Below, in pieces: positions 27,601-39,600 of a stretch of 64,000 bases of DNA. Source of the DNA: Melanocharis versteri (taxonomy: Eukaryota > Chordata > Aves > Passeriformes > Melanocharitidae); the NCBI GenBank assembly GCA_013397845.1, contig VZTG01005153.1, positions 144,250 to 208,249 on the forward strand. The letters run 5' to 3'. The first letter of the stretch is position 1. Every line of letters starts with the position of its first letter. The notes below the pieces were generated by a model. That model saw nothing but the letters and a program-made list of their open reading frames with translations, did not search any database and was not told the origin of the DNA. Made by a program: the position numbers and the translations under genes.

Positions 27601-30600
27601 AGAATAAAACCCTGAAATCTGATGCAGTACAGTGTGAGTGCCATAAGCACAGTGAAAATGTAGAATCCTAAGCCCTGGTTTTTTTCAGAAGAGCTATTTC
27701 AGCTGCATATAAAGAGAAGAGCAGTTCCCTAAAGGGACAAAGATAAAAAGAAAAGCTACAACCATCCAAACCTATATCGGGTACTTTGGAAAATTTGTTT
27801 TCTTACAATTGCATTTGGAATATTTTTCTAATGTTCCATTGCAGTTCTTCCCCATAATTTTCCTTTCTTTTTTTCCCCCTAATTTTCTATTTCTTGAACA
27901 CACAGCAGGATATTTTCATCTCACCCTGAGACGCAGATTTTTCACTACTCCAAAGGCAAATAAAATTATTAGATGGAGAAATGGAAAGAACTTCAAGCTC
28001 CTGAAGGTAATAATAATAACAACTGTATCTAAATCTTCCTAAACCCTCCTGGATACTAAAGGGCCAAAGTTTTCTCTGAATTACAGTCACAGAGACCATT
28101 AGGTTCAAGATTGCCTAAAATTATGTCTTGCTTTCCTTAATACTTTGATGAAAATCGAGTGATGAGTGGCCTTTATTTCACTTAAATCTGAAGTGTTTAG
28201 ATATGTGATTATCATTATCCATACCTCTCTCCAGGCAAATGTAAACCTCATAACATTATATACAGGCAGTCAGAGCTTAATTAAAATATCATACTGCACG
28301 TTTTCACACAATCCATTTGTTGCTTTTCAGCAATTGCATTAGAAATTACCAAGAATTAATCCTGCTATCCATTGGGAAAACACCATTTCAACATTTATTG
28401 TCATTCTTGGTGCTGGCTGGGAGCAGTATAGTCAAAGCTTTTCCCAGGACTCAGCCCCAGGCAAATGGGGAGGGTTTGTTTTGTTTTCCAGGTCGGTTCA
28501 CCATCACCCTTTGTTAGCCTGACTGATGCCCCACAGAAATTGTAACCTGAAGGTCTCTGACCCCCTTTTCCCCTTGGTCACAGCATCTCCCACTGCACCC
28601 TGTGAATTCAGGAGTGTTTTCCTGTGTCCTTCACGGCAGGGAGTGCCTGGGTGGATCAGAATCAATTAGCAGAGTTCAGAGCTGATCTGATTTAGTGCCA
28701 GGGCTACTGAGTAGCTGATCCCTGAGCCGGGAAGCTCCTTTGCAGCGCTCCACAACTGCAGCTGCACAGGGCTAAAAATACCTCTTTATGGATTGCATGC
28801 TTCTGGAAAACAAGGGGCAGGGAGGTCAGCAAACCTGTAAGCTGGAAATCGTTACCGAAATGCCCACGAGCAGAGAGCAAAAAGCTGCATGTAGGTTTGT
28901 CATTAACCTTCTGACCTAATTCAGCACGGAGAGATTTGAGGGGAAGGATGCTTAGCCATGATATTCCTCAGGAGCTCTCCCCCACACACAGCAATCGGCT
29001 GCTGCAGCCCAAAGTGACCCAAAACCACGTAACTCTGGGATTTCTGTGAACTTTACAAAGGCTTTATCTTAAGGCTGCTAAAGCTTCTAAGCTTGTTCTT
29101 AGCGTTTGGCATCCCAGAACTTTCGTACACCGTATTATCTAATCTTCAGAGTACTGCTCCTGTATCTGCTTTATCCAAAGGGCAGCTGTGACCCCTGGAA
29201 GCTGGAAGGGGCTGATCTCACATCACAGGGTGAACCAAAGGTAGAGGCAGGGCCAGCTCTCAAAAGTGGAGCTGGCCAAGAAGTTTCCACTGGCATGTAT
29301 CCTGCAAATAAAAGATTCCCTGTCTATGGAAGCAAAAATTTCTGCATCAAATGTTATAAGAATTATCATCATCATCATCATCAGTTTATAACTTCAATTC
29401 TGAGTCAAACATAACAAATCTGGAAAATCTGAAAACTGAAATCTGCTTTTCCATCCATGTTTTCCTCTCATAACCTCAGGGTCAGTGTTTGAGCTTGCTC
29501 TGCCTCTCTAAGGCACAACACAGCCCTGGCAAAGCACGCTTCACAAACAAAACCAGCAATATCACAAATGGGAAATTTTCTAGCTGACCAGAAGCAGTGG
29601 CCCAGGAAATTTAATGCTGCAAATATTTTTTACTGTTTCATTTTCTCCATTTTAAAGATGCTATACAGCAACATAAAAAAATCAAAGGGCGTGCAGGTCA
29701 CAATGTGTGAAAGCAGGGTAAGTATCATCACCCAATCAAAGAGCAGAGCCTGATAACATTTCAGATCAGATCACTGTAAGAATAGTTTTGATTTGAGTGC
29801 TACAAGTGGAAATTTAAGGCTCTGGACCTGCATTTTCATATGATCTCATTTTAAGGTATGGCTTAAAACTGTTTGTCCCAATCAAATAAATGTAGTGATA
29901 ATGGAACACTGAAAGTTGGGTGCTGCCTGTAGAAAGATATTGGGAAACAAAACCAAAACAGGATAGGCTAGGTAAAATGACAAGAAATTAACTCATAATA
30001 CTTGAAAGAGTTATTATTGACAACAGTTACACTTGTCAGTAGAAGTCCTTCATCTGCCTGGAAAGACCTGGAGCATTTGAGTAGTAACTGCTTGGATCCT
30101 GGTTTCCTGTGGGGCTCTAGAGTGCTGAGGTAACATCTTTCTCCTAATTTTCCACACTGTCTGAGATAACACGAGGACTGTGTGGCAGCTCACCAAAAAT
30201 GATATCTTTCCAAAGGGCGAGGGCATGTGTGATTAATTATCTGCAAGAACGGCTGAGTACCCAGCACAAAGGCTGAGAGAGCAGTGGAGGATGTGTCAGG
30301 TGCTGAGGTTTAAACCCTGCCTAAGTCATATCCCACATTTCTGCCTGGGAATGGCCCCTGAGCTGTACATGAGTGGTGATGTTCGTGTGGAGGCATGTTA
30401 CCAACACAGAGTTACCAACAATTACCAGTTTGGTGCTGTCACAACCATCACCTCTCGTTTGAGCTTGCTCACCAGTCCTGTAGTTTAATTTAGCAGTACA
30501 GATGTTGCCGAGTGGCTGCACAATACAGCACACACAGCGAGGTTTTACACTGGGCGTCTCCAGAAAAGCTCTGGCAATTCCCACTGGAGCAGTTGGACAG

Positions 30601-33600
30601 CCTGCCATCTGGAGCCATCTGTGCTGCCTCCTTGCCAGCGATGCAGCCGCTCCCACCACGGAGCCACCGGGAGAGCACGTGTGCCACCATCCCTCCCAAT
30701 CAGACTGGCAGGACCCGAGCTGCAGCGAGGGACAAACTGGCACGTTGGCTCCTGCCCACGTGTCCTGGGTTCTGCAGGGTGGGCAGTAACCCCTGGCAGA
30801 AGGGCGGGATGCAATGACTCCCTCATGGTCCGTGCCCTGCTGCAGAGCCATCTGTCACGGCCATCAGTTCCACTGTCCCCTCTCTGTAAACAGGGACAAT
30901 TGCACTGCCATTGCTCTGCCCTTGCAGGATGTCATCCAGAGGCTTTCCCAGAGGACAACCTGCTTGGCTGCTCTGATGTGTCCCATAATGGGTTGTGTAG
31001 CAATATTGCCAGGCACCCCCATGAATGGCTGCAGGAACCAATTCCGTGGCAGACAAAAATTTCATAGAAAAGATGCATGAAATTCCCCTGTAACCACTGG
31101 AGCTAATGACTCTTAATGTCCTCTGGTTATGTGTCTTATGGCTGATTGATTTTGGTGCTGGAGTTTCCCGAAGTGAGGACAAATAAACAATTCCTCTTCT
31201 CTGCCTGGCGGCCTATTGTCAGGAAATCAGGAGCTATTTTATATCTTTGACACTTCAACCTTTCTGACAGCATGGCTGGCAGATTCAAAATGGGGTTTAC
31301 GAGGGGAAAACATGGAAGATGAGCAAAAAGAAAAAAATACGAAATTTGAGCAAAACGGTATCTGAGGCGTAAATTAAAGGAAATACTTACTGCCATCATA
31401 ATTGAGCGTGGCAAATTTGGCTTGTTTCTCTGCACAGCCAGCACTGTTGCACACTCTCATTTGCAGCTCGTACCAGGTGGCCTCCTGGAGGTCATAGAGG
31501 ATGTAGGACTTGGACAGGGACGTCCTCTGGGCCGTTGTCCAGACCGTGGTCCCAAAGGGCCGGTACTCCAGGGTGAAGGAGGTGATGGGGCAGCCGCCGT
31601 CGTTCCAGCCGATCAGGTTCAGCCTCACCCGCGTGGTGTTGATGCTGGCAAAGAGCTCTTGCTCCTTGGAAAACTGTGGCTCTAGAGGCATTGGGATATT
31701 CCAGACAAAATGCTTAAATATTGCGGGTAAAATGCTCTCAAAATATCAAATTATGGGAATAATTTTTAGGGCAATCTTAACTTTAGCTTTAACTCGGTAT
31801 CTATATATTCAACTTCTCCCCCTCCTCCTTCTTAAATGTTTTTGCCACTTTGTGCCAGACTCACAGACCCAGATTTTCAAATCAATATGTGGAAAAAAAT
31901 ATCCATACATCCATTCAAAAAATTTGGTTTGTTTTGCCTTGCAGAACTTTATGCAGACTTTTCCTTTATTTTTGACACTTATCCTGTTCAGAGGATGCTG
32001 CTTGCACAGTTCCTGCAATACTGGCTTGGAGCAGAAATCAGACATTGGCTCCATTTCCTTTATACATAAATATACTCCCTGTCTTCCTTCAACACCCAGA
32101 CAAATAAACCCCTGAATTTTTATGAGAAGAGAAGAGACAATTTCCTCATAGCAATGAAATAGTTGGAATTGCTATAGTCTGTGACAGTGGAGACGCCCTC
32201 TTACCAAACCTCTGCCAACCTGTCGTAGTTAGACACAGCACATAGAAAACAGGCCAGTCAAGCTCAGGAAGAAACAAACCATTTATTTCTCTGCAAAACA
32301 GGTTTTTATACTCTAGGTCGTTAGGATGGTATAAGGTCATTGGATCCCTGGCCATCCACCCCTCAGGTTGATTGGCCAGGTCCTAACACCCATTCCCAAA
32401 CAATCCCTCAGATTAACAACAACCAGGTGCAAAATTTCTCACAGCTGCAAGATGTGAGAGAGTGAGAATGCTCACGGAACCAGGCAGATACTGGAAAATC
32501 TCTCTGCCACCAGGCTTTCAGTGTCTACACCAACCCATCTTAGGAAAAAATTATTAGAGAAATGAGGACAGAACATCAACCTGCGTGTGCTTCAAGTCCC
32601 ACAGCGACAGCCTTTTTTGTCACAGCATGGACAGAACTGGAAATGTCTCCAAAGCCATCAATATTAAAATATCCAGGCCTGTTTTCTCATCAGACCAAGG
32701 TCTACAGGAGAATGGATGTAGGAGCTTTAGGGGGTGAAGGGGATGGAACCCACTCACCTTTGCCCAGCGTCTTGGCCTCGATGATCTCGCTGATGCGCCC
32801 CGGCCCCACCCCGTTCTGAGCAGTCAGGGTGAACTTGTACCAGGTGCCACATTTCAGGGTTTCCAGCCTGTAGGACCTCTCACTGGGGCTGATGGGGAAA
32901 CTGCCCCACTGCTCGCTGTTATCCTCCGAATACTGCAGAATATAACCTGGAGGGAAAGCGTGGATGGCAACGGTATCACAAATCCTTCAGGTAACCCAAG
33001 GAGGCATTTTACAGACCTAATGAAACTGAAAAGAAATCCCATGTGCAGGGAAACATACAGCTCTCCGCTGACTGAAAGATACCAGGCAATGCATTTTGCC
33101 TACCCTGACAACAGCTTAAATACAATTTTTTATGATCGCTTCAAGGGGAAAAGAAAAGGATGGATATTTCTAAGGACCCTTCAATCAGCAACAACCAGAT
33201 GATGAACCTGGACTCTCCAAAATGAGTGGTTAGAGATTACACGTCTGGAAAATCAGATAGAGCAACTGTCATAAGAGCTGAGGAGAAAGTGATTAAATGT
33301 GTGAATAAACCACCACAAAGACAAACTGCAATTTACTGAAAGCTGTTATCACCATGATAGTGCACATTAAGGGTTGACAGCAATACAGATTGGGTTGTTT
33401 TTTTTTTTTTTTTTTTTTTGGAGCCATTCATAATTGTATACTAATCCTATCAACATATGATAATTTAGTAAGAAGCAGCAATTAACCTGAATTACATTAC
33501 CTCGGATAGAACTGCCGCCATTGTCTCCAGGTATCCAGGAAAGAGTGATAGAGGAAGATGTAGTTTTGGATACAGTGAGTCTTGGCTGGTCTGGTGGAAC

Positions 33601-36600
33601 TAGATAGAAAATAGTTAAAAATAGAAAATGCAATCAAATGGTTTGACATGATCTTAATCACCTCTAACAGTCATTTATCAAATAGCTGTTTTGAGCTGCA
33701 AAAAATGCAAATGATTTCTGTCAAAGTGTCTGTTTAGCTGACATCCTTGGTTAAGACAAGAACAGGCAAGCTCTCATTTTTTTTATTTAATTTTATGCAC
33801 AGTTTTGTCTTTCAATTCTTAACCTTTGTTTTTCTCTGAATTTTCTTGTATCTGTCCCATTAGACCTCAATGGCACATGAGCTACCCAGCCATTAATTTT
33901 CATTGTTTTTGAAATCTGTTTTAGGGAGAAGATGAAATTTTAGTGGCAGGAAACAGATGCGCGGTTGCAAATGATGCTCCACTCATTCCTGTGTTTGCAG
34001 GCTATGATGGCAAAAATGAAGAAAAAGCTGCATATCAAGGGTTTCTGCCAGTGCAACTGTGAGAGTTAATTAGGTATCATAGATAGATTTGTGACTGGAG
34101 GCAGATCCATAACCTCTTCTAGACCACTGAGGCTTTTGGTATAAAGAATTCCCAACTCTGTCAGCAAAGACTGGAAACACTTCAGTTCTGCTGCTCCCCA
34201 TAAACATTATGGTTTTGTCAAAGCTGTGGGATGGAAGACCAAGGTTCCAAGGACCAGCTGCTGACTGACTGCAGGAATAAAACAGAGATTTCAACTCTCA
34301 TCCACTTCCCAGTTTCCTTTGGAGGAAAATCATAGAATGGCTTGGGTTGGAAAAGACCTTAAAGATCATCTCATTCCAATCCACTGCCATGTGCAGGGAC
34401 ACCTTCCACTGTCCCAGGCTGCTCCAAGCCCTGTCCATCCTGGCCTTGGATATTTTCAGGGATCCAGGGGCAGCCACAGCTTCTCTGGGCACCCTGTGCC
34501 AGGGCCTCACCACCCTCACTGGAGGAATTTCTTCCATCATGAAAGGGCAGAGAAGGAACCATGCCACATGCCAACAAGTGGCACAGGACAGGGCAAACTG
34601 GGTCTGGGAATTGACACAGGGAACTGGGACTGGAAATGGACTGGGAACTGTCAGAAACGTAGACAAAATTGAGCTTTGCTGCTTCAAGAACAAGGAGTGA
34701 GGTATGGACAGTATCCACCCTGGGAAAGGATCAAGAAACACCAGCAAAGATGGGATGGAAATCTGGGGAGGAGGGACAACAGGATGGCCACAGCTCCTCT
34801 GGTCACTGCCAGGGAAAGAAGAGGGTGGTGGTGCCAGTGACCAGTACTGGCAGGAGCTGCCCTTGTCCTGACACCGTCGTGTGACCAGGCAGGACAGAAG
34901 TCCCAAAAGCCCTGCAGTGTCCAGCACTCTGCTGCCAGAGAACAGTGCCTGCTTTGCCTATGCTTAAGGGGCAGCTCCTCCTGCAGAGTGAAAGTGCAGG
35001 GAAAGCTCCCCACTGCAGTTCACGTTCGAGCCATCAGATTGCAGGATAATGGGTGCTGATGTAAGGCAGAGTCTGCTGGTTTCCAGCTATGGATTAGTGC
35101 AAAGAGAAGTTGATTTTTCTGCCCTCACAGGGCCCAATGATGCTGAAGGAAACAAAAGAGACAGTTTATACTCTAAAGGAAAATTCTCTGTGTGAGATGG
35201 ATTTGTTCTGCTATTCTGAGTGACTTGGCCAATTCCATGGAGAGAGACTGCACACATTATGCTGGGAGAGATTTATTGTAAAAGCTTTCATCACAGCTTC
35301 ACCCTATCTACAAAAAATGGTGGTCCCACATATTAAAAGCCACTCTTTGTCTGTCCCTCAGGGAAGTAATATTGATTTACTTTTAGTTGCTGCAGTTCAA
35401 TAACAGCAAATATGTGCAATTACAAAAGTACTTAGTGAAATACAAATACAAGGTTTCCATTTGCTGGTGTTTTCTCTCCCTACTTCCTGTTGTGGTCATG
35501 CTTCAAACATTGCAAAAGAGCATCTTTAGTTTCTGTTGGATTGTAGGGAAGCTGATACATGCCAATATCTGCCATGATGCTTGCTCCTAGGCTTAGTGGA
35601 ATGGTTTATTCAGGGAGAGGAGGACTGCAGTGGAAACAACCTCTTGCTGTGCTCTCATATGTTTGCACTGGAAGTTTACATTCCATATCCAGGAGAGTGA
35701 TGGATCACTCTGATACAAAAATTTGCAGTCAGCTGAAGCATTTGTAGGCTCTGCTTTATTTTAAGTGAGCAAGGAGTTCTGCATAATGAATTCTTGGTAT
35801 GTGAAAACACAGGCTCCACATTACTCTTAGTTTATATTCTTATATTGTCCCAGCTTTTGTACACATCAACACCACCCTGGATGCACTTTGTGCTTTTCAT
35901 ATAACACGTAGCTGGAGAAATGCATTAGCTGAAGGTGTACTGATGTTTCATTTCCAATGCTTCCTCATATTCACCTCGTAATAAAATTCTGTGCCCGCAT
36001 AATGAAGTTTTTGTGCAAGGTCTCAGTATGGAGGCAAATTTCTGCTGATAGCTTTTCAGGAGCTAAATTAAAGGCCTTCAGGTCTTTCTGAATTTTGTAA
36101 TATTAAAATGATACATGTGATATTTGTAAGGGGAAGGCAAAAGCTGACACTTTCTGTGTGAGGAGCTGGAAGGTAACCCAATGGAAACACACGGTTGTCA
36201 ATCTTACCAAAACTCACACAGAGACTTAGCTGCAAGTGCGTGAATTGTTTCACCAAAAGCACCATTTTCTAGATTACAAAATGCTCACGGCCAAGTCAGA
36301 ATGACTTATGCATTAATTTGGAAGAATTAGATTTGCACTAATACACATAAATACTAATATTTTGCGTCACAAACAGACACACCTCCGCATTACCCGTAGC
36401 ACTTGTAAAGCTGTGGCAACAGTTCCAAGGGTGATCCAACAGCCTTACCTTGCACCTGCAAATTCAAAATGATTTCATCTGATCCCCAGTTGTTGCTGGC
36501 CACACAGCTGTAGTACCCAGAGTCTTCTGCTTTCACAGTCCTGATGACAAAGCTGCCGTTGCTGAAGATGCTCCTTCGCCCATCAATCATCACTAGACTG

Positions 36601-39600
36601 GGTGTCCCGTTACTGCCTCACAGGAAACAAAGTGCATACATTAAAGAAGTTACAATCAAAATTACTCACAAGTGGATTTTTTCTGAAGCAGCTAAGAATG
36701 GAGAGGAAAAGATGCGGGCTGAGGTGTGTCCCTTTAATAAGGGAGAAAAGGAGTATTTTCTGTTGGGAAACACCTATCGTTTGCTTAAAAATGCACTTTT
36801 CCTGGACCCAGTGTGAGTGAAAACAGAAATTCACTCCTTCCTTAGCTTGTTATTTCATAAAAATGCTGAAATAAGGGTATAGGCTATGAAGTTCATCCTT
36901 CTAAAATCATGGGTATTTATATCAGTGCACAGGATGATTTTACAGCACTCTAGTTTCACTATTTACACAGTACTTGGATGAAAATTATTGTCCGTGTGTG
37001 TTTCCAAGTGGCTCTGTCAAACTGTGAAACTAAAGCTGAAAACAGAATAATGGAAAATTAAATATGTGCGAGACATTTACTGCCCACCTCAGCACAAATC
37101 ACTGTATCAGGCACTTTGCTCTCTCAGAATAAAACCTTTCTGTCTGCCTGAGGATAAAACGAAAAAGTCTCCTAAGTTTTACATTTTGAATGTTTACCTT
37201 TACCCCTTCTTCATTATTTTTTCTCCCTTTGATGCCCTGTAATCACCACAGCCAATTAGTTTAGGGAAATTTCTAAACTCCTCATCTACTGTGACCTTGT
37301 GCAAATCACCACGAACAGTCCTTCTCCTTCCTGCCAGTGACCCAGGATCACCCTCCCCACAACCCTGAGGATTTTAAGAAAATGGGCTTTATCTGAGCTG
37401 TACATTTAGTTGCTGGTTACCTATCCTTCATCCATTTGACTGTCGGGGCCGGGTCCCCCACAGCTTTGCAGGGAAGGACAATGTCCTTCATCCAGGGCGT
37501 TGTCACCGTCCCGCTGAACGTCAGGATCCTGGCAGGAGCTGGGCAGGAGAGAGCAAGAGAGACTCAAGTGAGGTATCCATTCACACAGCCCTTGGAAGGG
37601 AAATAGAGCCACCCACAGTCAAAGGGGGAAAACCAAACCCGTCTAAAAATGGTGTTTGTAGGATATTCATTCCTTTTAACTCATAGTATTAGCTATTTAT
37701 TCAAGCAAAATATCAGTTTCAGTAGCTGGAAGACAAGTAACTGAAAGAGAGATGAGGCTCGGGATTGGAAGAGTCTTTGTAGAGAAAAAGAGCAAACCCA
37801 GATATTTATCATCTTTACTAACTTTTATATATTTTGGAGTAGAAATTATGGGTGAAAATTGCATCCAAAGGATGCTTCTCTCTGAAATTCCAGAAGGAAG
37901 TGTCCACAGTGGATGGGTGTCTTATAACAGCTGAATTCTTGATACATCTCCACTACAACAATTTTAGTATTAAGCAAAAGAAACCTTCATGTATGTATAT
38001 ATTAGTACATTGCAGAGTCTATCTGAAATCCATAACTGTGAAAAAATTAAAATCAGATTGTGTCAGCTCTCAGATCACCTAAATATATCAATAAAAATAT
38101 CACTCCTGTAGTTTCGGTTTATAGATTGTGTTAGAGCTCTATTTGTTATTCCTCAAGAATGACCCTTCAAAGAAATAGATTTGCTGTTGGCCTCTAAATA
38201 TACATTTTGAAGGCACACACTGAATACAGATAGACAAAATACTGTATTTTTAGTCCTGATCTACTTCAGTCGTGCACACCGATCAGAATTTATACTTAAT
38301 AATCCATTTTGCACCAATTAGGAAAACATGAAAATGAGACCCAGCATCAAATATAACTGGGACAGTTAATCTGGAAAAAGATTCATGCATAAAAGAACAG
38401 GCCTTGAAAAATTAAGCAAAATTACATGAGTAGGCTGCAATGGGACTTGAGATATTCATAGAAAGAAAAGATTTCACAGATTATACAATCAGTTTGGACT
38501 GGGTTGCCTATGTTCTCTTCAAGCACTGTTGAAGGCCAAGCTTCTCAAGAGGTTTTTTCCTCTGGTCAAAATTTTAACTAAAACAGAAGTAGCTTCATGA
38601 AGTTTTAGGTAACAGACAAAGTGAAGCATTATTTTCCTAACAGCCAAGGATCAACATGTCCTGTCCTGGCTAAACAGCAGCTGGAGATCCCTGGAAAGGC
38701 TCCCTCTTTCCAGAGCTCTGAGGTTTAACCCTGTCAGGAGGGAGCTGTGGTTTGTGCTGCCCTGGGAAGGTCGGGCACCTGAGTGATGCAAAGACACCGG
38801 GCAGTCAGAGCTCTCATGGATCAGGCTGGTTTCCCACCTGGGCACTCCAAAGGCCACATCCAGAAAATATTTACACAGGGCTGCACTGCCACAAGCCGTC
38901 TGTGTTGGGTTTGCATGGCCAGGTTTTGGTAGTGGGGACGTTACAGGTTGCCAGAAGCTTCCAGCATGTGCAGCAGAGGTGATGAACTGCTTGTAACCCC
39001 TATTCCCATCTTCCTGTGCTGCTGGGGAGGAGGAGGCAGAGCTGGGAAGGAGGGAAGGGTGTGGGGAAGGTGTTTTTAAGATTTATTTTTCTTCTCATTA
39101 TCATCATCCTCTGATATTGTTGGTTATAAATTCAATTAATATCTCTAATTTGAGTCTGTTTTGCCTGTGACAGTATTTGGTGAGTGATCTCTCTCTGTCC
39201 TCATCTCAACCCATGAACCTTTGTTTTATTTTCTGTCCCCTGTCCAGCTGCAGAGGGGAGTGATAGAGAGGCTCTGGTGGGTGTCTGGCATCCAGCCAGG
39301 GTCAACCCACCACACCATGGGCTAATTAACCAAAGTAACTCAAAGAGAAAAATGCTCAGAGCACCCAGAGACACAGAGTGAAATGCTGACTCTGCTGAAG
39401 CTGGTGTTAGAAGTCACATTTGTCTTCAGTGGTGCCAGGTTTTTGCTGCAGGAGGTGCCTCGTGGCTCTCCTGCCATCTCTGAAAAGCAGCAGGAGATGC
39501 TGTCAGCTCTATCTACAAAACACCTGCAAGCATCTGGACTGCTCAAATTCCTGTCCCATGCAAAATTCCCTCTGCAGCATGAAGTCTGAAAACTCATTTA

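Noticed and set aside
31510..32115. 201-codon open frame on the plus strand
   Set aside because: Its first part is the antisense shadow of the FN6 exon and the rest is intron. It has no recognisable domain.
35250..35360. GAGATTTATTG stretch suggesting an antisense poly(A) signal of another LTR
   Set aside because: No TG...CA ends or duplication could be found around it.
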